From: JANSWY01 sp965228955
GTDB taxonomy: Bacteria; Bacteroidota; Bacteroidia; Cytophagales; Cyclobacteriaceae
Length of the DNA: 64,000 bases
Reading direction: 5' to 3'
Assembly (NCBI GenBank): GCA_965228955.1
Contig: OZ245848.1
Location: forward strand, 2,852,001 to 2,916,000
The translations under genes and the position numbers were made by a program. Of the stretch, positions 1-8,960 are shown one piece after another. A model generated the notes under the pieces. The model was not told the DNA's origin. It did not search any database and saw only the letters and a program-made list of their open reading frames with translations. The number at the start of each line of letters is the position of its first letter. Positions within the stretch are counted from its first letter, which is position 1.

Positions 1-2391
1 AATGAGTATAGAAAAAGATATTCGATGCTCAATGACAGTCTTTATAATGCAGAGAAAGACGAAATAATAGCCCGTATCACGAGTCAGTACGAAACTGCTA
101 AAAAAGATCAGGAACTTGCTGAACAAACTTTGAGAATGGATCAGCAGGAAGCAAATATAAGTAACCAGAGGCTGCTCATTATAATACTCATTTCCGGACT
201 TATTGCTTCTTTAATTATTGGATTACTAGTTTTTAATAGATATAAGTTAAAACAGAACAATAAAGCTCTTAAGAAAGAAAATGAGTCCATCAAAGTAGAG
301 CGCAACCTACAATTACGAAAGAAGGCAGATGACATCATCAATTACTTTGCTACGTCCCTCTATGGTAAAAATTCAGTGGATGAAATTCTTTGGGATGTAG
401 TGAACAATTGTATCTCACAACTGGACTTTGAGGATTGTGTCATCTATTTACTGGATGAAGAAAGAAATGTACTTGTTCAAAAAGCTGCATATGGTGATAA
501 AAGCAAGCTCGATGATCAGGTTTTAAGTCCAATTGATATTCCAATTGGTGATGGAATAGTGGGATATGTCGCTAAAACGGGTGTTGCTGAAATTATCCAT
601 GATACCACAAAGGACACCAGATACATTGTAGACGATCAAAGCAGGCTATCTGAAATTGCTGTTCCAATTATGCAACAAGGCAGGGTAATCGGTGTGATTG
701 ATTCAGAACATGCGGAAGCCAATTTCTACACAGAGTTTCATTTGCAAGCGTTGACTACAATTGCATCAATCTGTGGAAGTAAAATAGCTCAAACTCAAGC
801 AGACCTAGAATCTGAAATCGCTAAAATCGCAAAACTAGAAGCCGATCAAATAAAAGCGCTGGATCAATTAAAATCCCAATTTTTTGCCAACATATCCCAT
901 GAATTTAGAACGCCATTGAATTTGATATTAGGCCCATTGAGAAAAGATAGAACCGAACTATCGGAAGAAGATCTAAAGATGATGGAGCGAAATGGTTGGA
1001 AGCTTCTCAACTTAGTAAACCAACTCCTAGATCTGGCAAAACTGGAAGTTGGGAAATTGCAACTGAATGAATCCAATATTGATATAAACGCCCACCTTAA
1101 GTTATCCGCAAGTCATTTCTCTTCAATGGCTCAGGTTAGGCAAATAGAATATCTGGTAGACGTTTCTGAAGAGATAAACGCTATCAAAATAGATGAAGAC
1201 AAATTAGATAAGATCATTTATAACCTTCTTTCAAACGCTATCAAGTTTAGCAGCGCCGGAGATACTATAATCTTTAAAAGCTCAATTAATGATCAGAGCC
1301 TTGCAATCGAAGTTACGGATACTGGAGCAGGTATAGACCCCCAATCAGTTGACCGGATTTTCGATCGGTTTTATCAGGCTGATAGTTCGAAAACGCGGCG
1401 ATTTGAAGGAACAGGTATTGGACTATCACTGAGCAAGGAACTGACAGAGTTGATGGGTGGTACCATTACTTGTAGGAGTGAGCAAGGAAAGGGTTCATCA
1501 TTTTTTGTTACTATCCCAGTTGTTTCAGTAAGCGCAGATAGCATAGATCAAGTCCCTTCAACTGAAACATATCCTGGATTTAGTGATGAATTTGTTGATA
1601 CCAATTCTGAATCCGAAACTGAGACTAAAGATGGACTACCAATCATTCTTGTGGTTGAAGACAACAGTGATCTAAGAAAATACATGACGGATCATCTTTC
1701 TAAGAGCAATAATGTTATTTCGGCCGCCAATGGTAAAGAAGGATTCTCCAAAGCTGTATCTAATGTACCAGATCTGATTATTTCTGATGTAATGATGCCG
1801 GAAATGGATGGAATTGAACTTACAAATGCTGTCAGATCCAATGATGCTACTAGTCACATCCCTACTATTCTTCTTACAGCAAGAGACGACCAGGAAACAA
1901 AGAATGTTGGATTCCAGTCGGGGATTGATCAATATATGTCAAAGCCCTTTGATTTAGATGAATTAGAGACCAGAGTCAATGGACTTATCAAGCAAAGAGA
2001 TATTCTGAAAGAAAAATATGCTTCAGAAATTTACCTCAAGCCAACTGACATAGAAATCAATGATTCTGAAGGAGCATTTATCCAAAAGGCACTGCTCATT
2101 GTGGAAGAAAATATTAGTGATGATCAGTTCTCTGTGGAGCAGTTTCAGAAAGAATTGGGAATGAGCAGAATGCAGCTGCATCGCAAACTTAAAGCTCTGA
2201 CTAATCAATCAGCCTCAGAGTTTATCAGAACCATTAGACTTGAAAGAGCTGCCCAACTCCTGGCTAACAACCAATGTAATGTGGCAGAAGCAGCCTATCA
2301 GGTTGGGTTTACCCATCTCTCCTATTTTGCCAAATGCTTTAAGGAAAAATATGGAGTCTCACCATCATCCTACACTAAAGCTGATTTGTAA
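1..2391 (+). CDS. Hybrid sensor kinase / response regulator with AraC-type output domain (5' end outside window)
   Basis: The frame is already open at base 1, so the sensor N terminus is missing. Counting from the Met at 25 I see a coiled helix, one membrane segment (about 50-71), a GAF-like domain (about 97-255), a HisKA domain with phospho-accepting His292 in SHEFRTPLN, an ATPase domain with DTGAGID and GTGIGLSL, a receiver domain with Asp588 in SDVMMPEMDG, and a C-terminal AraC helix-turn-helix (about 680-785). Kinase, receiver and DNA-binding output in one chain is the hybrid two-component architecture typical of Bacteroidota. A GAF domain between membrane segment and kinase suggests TPR- or GAF-type input, not the Reg_prop propeller of glycan sensors; the missing part prevents a decision. 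Target genes are not evident from the neighbours. Confidence 0.93.
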   Translation, partial: NEYRKRYSMLNDSLYNAEKDEIIARITSQYETAKKDQELAEQTLRMDQQEANISNQRLLIIILISGLIASLIIGLLVFNRYKLKQNNKALKKENESIKVERNLQLRKKADDIINYFATSLYGKNSVDEILWDVVNNCISQLDFEDCVIYLLDEERNVLVQKAAYGDKSKLDDQVLSPIDIPIGDGIVGYVAKTGVAEIIHDTTKDTRYIVDDQSRLSEIAVPIMQQGRVIGVIDSEHAEANFYTEFHLQALTTIASICGSKIAQTQADLESEIAKIAKLEADQIKALDQLKSQFFANISHEFRTPLNLILGPLRKDRTELSEEDLKMMERNGWKLLNLVNQLLDLAKLEVGKLQLNESNIDINAHLKLSASHFSSMAQVRQIEYLVDVSEEINAIKIDEDKLDKIIYNLLSNAIKFSSAGDTIIFKSSINDQSLAIEVTDTGAGIDPQSVDRIFDRFYQADSSKTRRFEGTGIGLSLSKELTELMGGTITCRSEQGKGSSFFVTIPVVSVSADSIDQVPSTETYPGFSDEFVDTNSESETETKDGLPIILVVEDNSDLRKYMTDHLSKSNNVISAANGKEGFSKAVSNVPDLIISDVMMPEMDGIELTNAVRSNDATSHIPTILLTARDDQETKNVGFQSGIDQYMSKPFDLDELETRVNGLIKQRDILKEKYASEIYLKPTDIEINDSEGAFIQKALLIVEENISDDQFSVEQFQKELGMSRMQLHRKLKALTNQSASEFIRTIRLERAAQLLANNQCNVAEAAYQVGFTHLSYFAKCFKEKYGVSPSSYTKADL

Positions 2392-2454
2392 ACTACTGTT
2401 ACATTTCTGCTAGTATTGGGGATCATTCTGTTAAGACCTGATTCAAGGTGATGA

Positions 2455-2462
2455 TATGTTTG
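2455..2462 (+). promoter_or_regulatory. Possible -7 element TATGTTTG before the globin gene
   Basis: TATGTTTG fits the Bacteroidota -7 consensus TAnnTTTG and lies 22 bases before the globin ATG, which would give a very short leader. I see no good TTTG -33 element at the usual 19-21 base spacing, so support is partial. Confidence 0.3.
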
Positions 2463-2484
2463 TAATGGACTAAATAATAAATTC

Positions 2485-2904
2485 ATGAACGAACAGAATG
2501 TCACTTTAATCAGAAACTCATGGGAATTACTAAATGAGCAAGCAGGAGAAGAAAGCATGTCTATCTTCTATAATACTCTTTTTGAAATTGCTCCAGAGGT
2601 AAAACCAATGTTCCCATCTGATTTAAATGACCAAAAAAGAAAACTAGCATCCACAATCAATTTCGTAGTAAAGAACCTCACCAGGCTTGACAATATCAAG
2701 AACGCTGTTGAGGAACTCGGCAGATATCATCAAAAGAGAGAAGTCAAGGCCGCACATTACACTTATGTGACAGAAGCCCTAATGACCACATTTAAAACAG
2801 TTTTGAAGGATCAATTCAGCGATGAAATGGAACGATCCTGGAAAAGTGCATTGACCATTTTGGCGGGAATAATGATTGCTGCAGAGGAAAAAGAAGCGGT
2901 TTAA
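2485..2904 (+). CDS. Single-domain globin (bacterial haemoglobin type)
   Basis: The 139-residue protein has the length and helix pattern of single-domain bacterial haemoglobins such as the Vitreoscilla protein. Visible haem-pocket residues are Tyr29 (B10 position, in IFYNTLFE), Phe43 (CD1, in KPMFP), Gln50 (probable E7) and proximal His82 (F8, in GRYHQKREV), followed by the KAAHY stretch also seen in that family. There is no flavin reductase domain, so it is not a flavohaemoglobin. Family members bind O2 or NO and act in oxygen supply, NO detoxification or sensing; which applies here is unknown. It is a cytoplasmic, monocistronic-looking gene with its own possible promoter. Fold assignment is confident, physiological role is not. 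Confidence 0.85.
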   Translation: MNEQNVTLIRNSWELLNEQAGEESMSIFYNTLFEIAPEVKPMFPSDLNDQKRKLASTINFVVKNLTRLDNIKNAVEELGRYHQKREVKAAHYTYVTEALMTTFKTVLKDQFSDEMERSWKSALTILAGIMIAAEEKEAV

Positions 2905-2918
2905 CACGCTTGTTACAT

Positions 2919-3153
2919 ATGTGCTAATGCATGGGAAATATGTGTTAGCGCATCAAAATCCTAATGATCAGTTTTGCTTTGTAGAAATAGGAATTGTTAA
3001 ACTGGTTGAACTTAATTGAAAGCTTTAGCTGTGTGATTATTTCACAACTATTATCCCGTTTGGGATAGCGCTTTTAGGAATTGGCCATGGCTGGTGGTAA
3101 GAGCCGATTCCTTCTGGATCTGGGGTGAGTATTAACTCATCTCAGACCTTTTT
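2919..3153 (+). other. Highly structured intergenic region; candidate ncRNA or leader
   Basis: Five hairpins follow each other between the globin stop and the next ATG: 2919-2932/2940-2953 (14 pairs including three wobbles), 3032-3036/3042-3046, 3052-3057/3062-3067 (TATCCC/GGGATA around a GTTT loop), 3076-3085/3103-3112 (10 pairs, one G-U) and 3119-3130/3135-3146 followed by T5. I recognise no known riboswitch or RNA family. It may be a small RNA, the globin 3' UTR plus terminator, or an attenuator leader for the gene at 3175. Confidence 0.3.
3119..3153 (+). terminator. Terminator-like hairpin just upstream of the T9SS-tail gene
   Basis: TCTGGGGTGAGT pairs with ACTCATCTCAGA through 12 pairs (two G-U) around an ATTA loop, then CC and T5. 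It ends 21 bases before the ATG at 3175, an unusual place that allows either termination of an upstream transcript or attenuation of the following gene. Confidence 0.55.
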
Positions 3154-3174
3154 AAAACCTTATCCAACTTTATC

Positions 3175-3531
3175 ATGGAAACACTTCGACACTCCATCTT
3201 TATAATAATAATACTATTCTCAAAAGTGTCATTTGCTCAACAAACCCATGTTGTTGATGTGGCAATCGATATTGAGGAATGCGTCCTTACTTCCTCAACT
3301 GATTTAAAAAAGGAAACCCTCTACCCTAACCCGACGAATCGATTCATTCAATTCAATTCAAATTCTCATGGAATGCTTTTCATATTTGATCAAACAGGAA
3401 AGAAAGTGATGAGTCAGCAGATTTCAGAAGGTGAAGAACAGATCGACATTAAGACTCTTGAACCTGGTATTTATCTGGTTAGAATCAAACAATCTGGAGT
3501 ACTTCAGACCTATAAAATAATTGTACAATAA
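3175..3531 (+). CDS. Microprotein consisting of signal peptide plus T9SS sorting domain
   Basis: The 118-residue product has a Sec signal peptide ending at SFAQ (about 1-21), a linker of about 25 residues with one Cys (position 36), then a type-A T9SS sorting domain: the YPNPTNRF start motif near residue 50, a beta-sandwich pattern, and the end GIYLVRIKQSGVLQTYKIIVQ-type strand pair. Sorting domains normally sit at the C terminus of large secreted enzymes or adhesins; here almost no cargo exists. It starts 21 bases after a terminator-like hairpin and ends 14 bases before the ATG of the G8/beta-helix gene, so the two are probably co-transcribed. It could be a surface-anchored partner of that protein or the remnant of a larger T9SS protein. 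The family call for the tail is secure; the role is unknown. Confidence 0.85.
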   Translation: METLRHSIFIIIILFSKVSFAQQTHVVDVAIDIEECVLTSSTDLKKETLYPNPTNRFIQFNSNSHGMLFIFDQTGKKVMSQQISEGEEQIDIKTLEPGIYLVRIKQSGVLQTYKIIVQ

Positions 3532-3545
3532 ACCATCTGAATACC

Positions 3546-6464
3546 ATGAGAAAGATTCTAATCATTCTAATAAGTTTTGCTCCAATTCAATTATTGGCTC
3601 AGCAATCATTTGAGATAAGACCTGGGGATTCAATTAATTTCAATCTACCAGCAGTAGAAGGCGATATTCAATGGCAACAATCTACGGATGAGATTAACTG
3701 GAGTGATATTGAGGACGAAAATGACAACTCGCTAAATATTGCTGTATGGAACTTGCCTCAATACTTCAGAGCAGCTGTAATTAGAGAAAACTGCGATACT
3801 TACTATTCAGAAACCATATCAGCTTCCACTTCCTACGAACTTTGGAGTAATCCAGCAACCTGGAGCAATAATGAGGTCCCTCAAGCTGGTGAGGTTGTCA
3901 ATATACCAGCTGACAAGAGAATCTTACTTGACATAATTCCTCCGGAGCTAGGAGGTCTCACCATAGAAGGTCATCTGGAATTTGGCCCTACCGATCTTGA
4001 ACTAACCTCTGAATGGATCATGGTAATGGGTGAATTCAGGATTGGTTATGAGGACAACCTACATCAACAAAGTGCTATCATTACACTGAATGACACTGAC
4101 ACTGAAGAAAGCATCATGAACATGGGAACACGTGGAATCATGGTGATGGGTGGCGGGTCACTGGAATTGCATGGCCAAACTCCAGAAGTATTATGGACCA
4201 AAATAGATGGTCATATGGAAAACGGAAGCACTACATTAAACACCATTACAGAGACACAATGGAATGCCGAGGATCAAATTGTCATTGCACCTACAGATTA
4301 TTATGAAGCTAACAATGGAGCTTCTATCTCTCAGGTCTTCAGTATTTCAGAAATCAGTTCAAATCAAATCACGACAACCGAGCCCTCAACAGCTCATCGC
4401 TGGGGTTTACTACAATATCCTACTCAGGATGGTATGAGCCTCAGCGATAATGATTTACTGGAACCACCTGTAGATGACACTGACACAACTTCAACACCAC
4501 TAGTTCTTGATGAAAGAGCAGCTGTTGGGTTGCTTACCAGAGGAATCGTGATTCAGTCACCTAATGATGACACATGGAATAATGGCAACTTTGGGGTTCA
4601 TACCATGATCATGCCTGGTTCTGAAGCTCATGTGGAAGGTGTTCAATTTCTTAGAGCTGGACAATTAGGAAGGTTAAGAAGGTATGCTTTCCACTGGCAT
4701 ATGCTTAGTTATGCCGGAACAGAAACAATGGATGATGCAACTGGTCAATATTTTAGAAACAATTCCATACAATCATCTAAAAACCGTGGAGTAGTTATTC
4801 ATGGTACAAATGGTGTGACTGTACAGAATAATGTGATTTATGATATACAAGGACATGGTGTCTTTACCGAGGACGCAGTTGAAAGAAGGAATTTAATTGA
4901 CAATAATCTGGTACTTCATGTTAGAAACCCAGACTTGCCACTTGATCAGGCCCTTAAGCAGCACGAAGTTGGCACAAGAGGCTCGTCTGGGTTTTGGTTA
5001 AGCAATCCAGATAATACCATTACTAATAATCACGCTGCAGATTGTGGAACCAATGGCTTCTGGTTGGCCTACCCTAATCAACCATGGGGAGAAAGCATTG
5101 AAGTACTAGCAGAAGATGGCGAATTAATAAATCCATCCAGAATCCATTTTGGGACTTTTGAGGGAAATACTGCACACTCCAACAGAATGGAAGGAATTAT
5201 GCTTGATAATGTGGAAATTGACAATCTGGGAAACACTTTTCCTCATCAGTATCAATCTACAACAGATGGCCGGGATATTGCCTGGCCGTATCCTACTCTT
5301 CGGAGATTTGCACTGGCTAGACTTAGTCTTTGGAAAAACGGAAGTAATGGAATCTGGGACAGATCTGTTTGGCCTGACAACATAGAAATAGTGTCTGCGG
5401 ATAACTCGGGGAGGTTCTTTGCCGGATCTGGAGCTGATGGAGTTATCGAAAGATGCCTTGTCATTGGAACAAGTTTAAACCATCTAATGAATGGAACTGA
5501 CAGACCATTAGAAGCTGATTTTCAAGGTGAATTATCAACATCGGTTCCTACTGCATTTGCTACCTATCACAGCACATTTGATATCAAGAATAATATTGTC
5601 ATCAACTTCCCCCTTGAAAGCACTAGAAGCGGTGTTTTTGCTACTGAAGACTATTATATCCGTCCTGTTGAGAAAGGACAGTTTAGAAATACGAATAACC
5701 TGATAATGGATAGTCACCCCGGTGTGAAACTAGAAGCTCCATTTAACTATTTCACGTTAGCCTCTGCACTGTGGGATCCTAATGGTATTTGGGGGCCAGC
5801 TGAAAATTACTTTGTGTATGATGTTCCATTTATGACGCATGGACTAGAAGTGACAACAGTTCAACCAGGACCAGAAAGTGGAGGAGTTAGTGTTCCTGGA
5901 CCCTTTTACGGTTTTGAAGGTTTTGTAATGCACGGAGTAGGAACTGAACCACCACAAAACCAACCGTATTTTGATTTGATGGCAATCTCTGTCAACCGAT
6001 ATGATGACGCCATGGAGTTAGTGGATAACTGGACTGTGGATGCTGCGGAAGCAGGATGGGCATTAAGCCACATGCGTGATTTTGCAGCTCACCCGTCCGG
6101 TATTTATGAATTATCATTTCCGGATGAAGCCAATGGAGCAACAGAATTTCAGGTTAATATCCATAACATGTTGTCTGAAGAGGATTCACTGATTGTTGGA
6201 ATTCATTATGACGGAGCGATTACCCCTGTTGTATTTACACAAGCTTATCAGTTCTATGAAGTATATGATGAAGTAGAAAGTTTAGAAGCAGTCAGAAATT
6301 CAACTGGAAAAACCTGGTATCAGGATCACGGTAATGATATGGTCTGGGTAAAGCTCAAAGGAGGAATCTGGCAATTCTGGACTACAGACCCTACAGTTGA
6401 CGAACCATCTTCAGATGATTTATTATACGAAGAGTTTCAGTTGGTCATCAGAGAAGCCGACTAA
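3546..6464 (+). CDS. Exported G8-domain / right-handed beta-helix protein, CEMIP-like
   Basis: The 972-residue protein begins with a signal peptide (cleavage near LLAQ, about 20). Residues about 22-95 form an Ig-like region containing IQWQQSTDEINW. A G8 domain follows (about 100-230): it opens with LWSNPATWSNNEVPQAGE, has regularly spaced glycines, and includes GLTIEGHLEFG. Beyond this come parallel beta-helix repeats rich in N-x-I/V and G turns, such as RNNSIQSSKNRGVVIHGTNG and NNHAADCGTNGFW. The same order occurs in animal CEMIP (KIAA1199) and TMEM2, linked to hyaluronan binding or cleavage; bacterial homologues are uncharacterised, so hyaluronidase activity is not claimed. Unusually, it lacks a T9SS tail although the gene 14 bases upstream encodes one. 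Its stop overlaps the convergent gene at 6461 by four bases. Confidence 0.85.
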   Translation: MRKILIILISFAPIQLLAQQSFEIRPGDSINFNLPAVEGDIQWQQSTDEINWSDIEDENDNSLNIAVWNLPQYFRAAVIRENCDTYYSETISASTSYELWSNPATWSNNEVPQAGEVVNIPADKRILLDIIPPELGGLTIEGHLEFGPTDLELTSEWIMVMGEFRIGYEDNLHQQSAIITLNDTDTEESIMNMGTRGIMVMGGGSLELHGQTPEVLWTKIDGHMENGSTTLNTITETQWNAEDQIVIAPTDYYEANNGASISQVFSISEISSNQITTTEPSTAHRWGLLQYPTQDGMSLSDNDLLEPPVDDTDTTSTPLVLDERAAVGLLTRGIVIQSPNDDTWNNGNFGVHTMIMPGSEAHVEGVQFLRAGQLGRLRRYAFHWHMLSYAGTETMDDATGQYFRNNSIQSSKNRGVVIHGTNGVTVQNNVIYDIQGHGVFTEDAVERRNLIDNNLVLHVRNPDLPLDQALKQHEVGTRGSSGFWLSNPDNTITNNHAADCGTNGFWLAYPNQPWGESIEVLAEDGELINPSRIHFGTFEGNTAHSNRMEGIMLDNVEIDNLGNTFPHQYQSTTDGRDIAWPYPTLRRFALARLSLWKNGSNGIWDRSVWPDNIEIVSADNSGRFFAGSGADGVIERCLVIGTSLNHLMNGTDRPLEADFQGELSTSVPTAFATYHSTFDIKNNIVINFPLESTRSGVFATEDYYIRPVEKGQFRNTNNLIMDSHPGVKLEAPFNYFTLASALWDPNGIWGPAENYFVYDVPFMTHGLEVTTVQPGPESGGVSVPGPFYGFEGFVMHGVGTEPPQNQPYFDLMAISVNRYDDAMELVDNWTVDAAEAGWALSHMRDFAAHPSGIYELSFPDEANGATEFQVNIHNMLSEEDSLIVGIHYDGAITPVVFTQAYQFYEVYDEVESLEAVRNSTGKTWYQDHGNDMVWVKLKGGIWQFWTTDPTVDEPSSDDLLYEEFQLVIREAD

Positions 6465-7849
6465 ATCTTGAACTGAGTCCCAATCATATATCCAGGCCAA
6501 ACTGAAACTGAAGAAGTTTGGCTTGGATTCAAGTACCACTCAAAACCACGGTTCATGTCCTGATGTTTTGAAAAGTATCCATTCAACGAAACACCTCCAT
6601 ATACATAAAACCCAAAGATCCTCTGTCCTATTCCAGCTTGCAATCTTGTGAGTAGACTCAATGTGGAATCGAATTCCTTTTCTCTATTCAGATGCATCAT
6701 GGTTATACCATAACTCACGAACTTGCTGTGATTTCCTTTTAGGGGCGACATTGATTTCTTGGTTTTAGCCATGGATACTTTCTTATACAGCATATTCCGG
6801 TACCCATATCCTATTCCCCATTTGAATTGATTGTTCAGAGACTGTGTTGCAAATATCAAAGCATTTTGTCGAAACTTTTTAAACTTCTGATTGTGTGGCA
6901 TCTCCAATTCTGTCTTTGAACAATTGTAGCAACTCCCTGTTGTAAACTCAGATTCCATAAGAAACAATTCGGTTGTACTTACTCTTAAATGCCCTCCTTT
7001 TGAGCCCAGGTTCAATAAACCAATTGGTGTGGTATATGGTCCGTATTCATTAGGTGGAGCTGTTCTGAAGAAGTTTATCAATCCGATTTGATATCCTCTT
7101 ACTTGTTTACCAAAATTGATTAAGCCAATTTGAGTACCATCCACTTTCTTGCTGATATTGATCAGACCAATTTGTAAACCTCTCGCCTTTGTTTTTTGAA
7201 TGGAATGTTTCCCCTTCATCCAGGAGGATTTATTGATAGCACCTAGTTGAAGTCCATTAAGCAACCCTTTGGTGTGATTTAACAAAAGAGATATCTGACC
7301 TCCGTTAACTCCATCTAAACCAATATTGTAAAGCCCAGCAACTTGCGTACCAATATAAGACTCTCCAGTCATGTTGGCTAGTCCTGCAAGATGAAAGCCT
7401 TCTCCACTCCCGTTGTTGATATTCATCCCTCCAGTCAGTACTATCCCAGAACTCTGGTCCCGACTATAATTGAGTAAACCGGCTAATCTAATCCCGATAA
7501 AATCAGAAGTGAAACCATCTAGTTTCTGTTGCCTTTCCTGGGCTCTGGTCAGGTTTTGGTAGGTACTGGTCCCAACTATATTAGCTAGTCCAGCAATTTG
7601 AATACCTGAACTATTCTGAAGTGAAACATTTGTAAAGCCACCTAATTCAAACCATGAATTACCAGCAGATAGGCCGCTGAAGATATTGATAGAGACTTTA
7701 TTAAAATACCATCCACTGTAAATTCCATTACTACCAATACCAGGGAAAAGTGAAATCTGAAAATCTTTCTTCTGGTAGCGACGATTGGTTGTCTGTGCAT
7801 TTAACAGCATTGGAAGCAACACCAAAAGAATTAGCATGACCTTTTTCAT
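6461..7849 (-). CDS. LA_2272-type surface repeat protein, probable outer membrane barrel
   Basis: The 462-residue protein has a signal peptide ending at LNAQ and many short repeats of the form G-x-Q-I-G-L-I/A-N, for example GLQIGLINISKK, GTQIGLINFGKQ and GYQIGLINFF, spaced about 18-25 residues through residues 75-270. This pattern defines the LA_2272 surface repeat, named from Leptospira and common in Bacteroidota; its function is unknown. The C-terminal third, with aromatic, alternating strands and the end YMIGTQFKI, looks like outer-membrane beta strands. It is transcribed towards the G8 gene, overlapping its stop by four bases with no terminator between them. The upstream 139-base gap holds heptamer repeats. 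Confidence 0.75.
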   Translation of the reverse strand: MKKVMLILLVLLPMLLNAQTTNRRYQKKDFQISLFPGIGSNGIYSGWYFNKVSINIFSGLSAGNSWFELGGFTNVSLQNSSGIQIAGLANIVGTSTYQNLTRAQERQQKLDGFTSDFIGIRLAGLLNYSRDQSSGIVLTGGMNINNGSGEGFHLAGLANMTGESYIGTQVAGLYNIGLDGVNGGQISLLLNHTKGLLNGLQLGAINKSSWMKGKHSIQKTKARGLQIGLINISKKVDGTQIGLINFGKQVRGYQIGLINFFRTAPPNEYGPYTTPIGLLNLGSKGGHLRVSTTELFLMESEFTTGSCYNCSKTELEMPHNQKFKKFRQNALIFATQSLNNQFKWGIGYGYRNMLYKKVSMAKTKKSMSPLKGNHSKFVSYGITMMHLNREKEFDSTLSLLTRLQAGIGQRIFGFYVYGGVSLNGYFSKHQDMNRGFEWYLNPSQTSSVSVWPGYMIGTQFKI

Positions 7850-7940
7850 AACACAATTTTGAGGACCTCTTTAATTGTGTAGACAGGAAAGTAGGCGTTG
7901 TATTACAGGTCTTGTTCAGACTTTTAGGTATGGCTGTTTG

Positions 7941-7973
7941 GTTGTCAGTTGACGGTTCGGTTGACAGTTTGAC
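7941..7973 (+). repeat. Heptamer (GTTGACA) repeat cluster downstream of lipoprotein gene
   Basis: Five near-consecutive units GTTGTCA, GTTGACG, GTTCG, GTTGACA and GTTTGAC lie 16 bases beyond the stop of the minus-strand gene at 7989. The same heptamer recurs at 11962-12007 and 45996-46021. Confidence 0.6.
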
Positions 7974-7988
7974 CATTTGTTTTTGTTA

Positions 7989-8456
7989 TTACTGATTCTC
8001 AGCAGCCTTGGCCAATGGATAAGCTTTCCCAGCCATTTCTGGTGGTTCCAGCTCGTAGAGGAAAGCACTGTAGCCTTCATCAATTCTGTCACTTACCCAG
8101 GTTCTTAGTTGTATAACCATGGCTGTTTCAGTAGAATCTGTAGCTGATGACTCAAATGAATCAAGTTGCTCTAGCATATCTGTTTCTGTCAAAGCTGAAA
8201 GAATTGGTACTCCGTCCGCCATCATGAAGTTCTTGTCAGCATCATATCCAGCGAATACCAGGCTTGGATAACTTTCATCTGGTTCATCATCTTCTGTTTG
8301 TCCTGCGTATATAACAAATGCAGTTCTTGCATCCCAAGGGAAATCTGGTTTCGAAGATTCTGATTGAACTTCTTCCGAGGATTGATTATTAGTTTTAGTT
8401 CCTCCTGAGCAGCTAAACAAAAGCACGGGTATGGTGAACAGAATTAAATATTTCAT
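7989..8456 (-). CDS. Small lipoprotein of unknown function
   Basis: The 155-residue protein has a lipoprotein signal with lipobox LLFSC (Cys16), a Ser/Glu-rich linker, and a mature domain of about 110 residues that starts at DFPWDARTAFVIYAG. It is strongly acidic (EDDEPDESY) and ends with an AAENQ helix. I recognise no family. It follows the acetyltransferase gene at 8494 with a gap of 37 bases and may share its transcript. Localisation to a membrane leaflet facing periplasm or surface is inferred from the lipobox. Confidence 0.75.
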   Translation of the reverse strand: MKYLILFTIPVLLFSCSGGTKTNNQSSEEVQSESSKPDFPWDARTAFVIYAGQTEDDEPDESYPSLVFAGYDADKNFMMADGVPILSALTETDMLEQLDSFESSATDSTETAMVIQLRTWVSDRIDEGYSAFLYELEPPEMAGKAYPLAKAAENQ

Positions 8457-8493
8457 TGGATCGCTAGTTTGGGCTAAAGTTAACTATTGAATA

Positions 8494-8937
8494 TTAAATA
8501 TCCATCTCCAATTGATAGAGATCGAATCCTTTTGCCCAAAAGTCCTTTTCAGTCTTCACTAACTGAAACCCTTTTTTCTCATAAAATTTGTAAACAACCT
8601 GTGTGGTCCGTACTACGATCTTATTGATCCCTCCGTGATTTTTAATGCATTCTATTCTATGAGCTACCAATTTACTCCCTACTCCTTTCCCCTGATGATC
8701 TGGATGAATAGCATCCCAGGAGATTCTGGCTATTGATTCTTCAGGAAAATAATTAATACCTCCGCATCCAATAACTGCGCTCCCCTCCTCCACTACATAA
8801 TATTCTTCACGGTGAACATCAAGGTATTCTCTGTAGTCATCTACTTCAGAAGGATCAAAATAGTCTGGGACATTGAGCTCGATTAACTCTATTAATAATG
8901 GCTTATGAGAGTCTTCATAAGGGACAATCTGTTGCAT
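8494..8937 (-). CDS. GNAT-family N-acetyltransferase
   Basis: The 147-residue protein fits a single GNAT domain. The acetyl-CoA pyrophosphate-binding motif is HQGKGVGSKLVAHRI (about 89-103), preceded by the strand VIGCGGINYF and followed by the usual Y-x-F-Y-x-K-x-G-F segment (VYKFYEKKGFQLV). These enzymes move acetyl from acetyl-CoA to an amine; the substrate cannot be told. It lies 23 bases downstream of the STN-domain gene on the same strand, so it may be the last or next-to-last gene of the sigma/anti-sigma operon, though that link may be incidental. Confidence 0.85.
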   Translation of the reverse strand: MQQIVPYEDSHKPLLIELIELNVPDYFDPSEVDDYREYLDVHREEYYVVEEGSAVIGCGGINYFPEESIARISWDAIHPDHQGKGVGSKLVAHRIECIKNHGGINKIVVRTTQVVYKFYEKKGFQLVKTEKDFWAKGFDLYQLEMDI

Positions 8938-8960
8938 GCATGAAATCTAATCAAAGCATT

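Noticed and set aside
3546..6464. Calling the G8 protein a hyaluronidase
   Set aside because: Domain order resembles CEMIP, but no catalytic residues are established for bacterial members and no substrate evidence is in the sequence.
7731..7976. Minus-strand frame of 81 codons overlapping the start of the surface-repeat gene
   Set aside because: It overlaps the confident gene in another frame, spans the heptamer repeats and shows no protein-like pattern.
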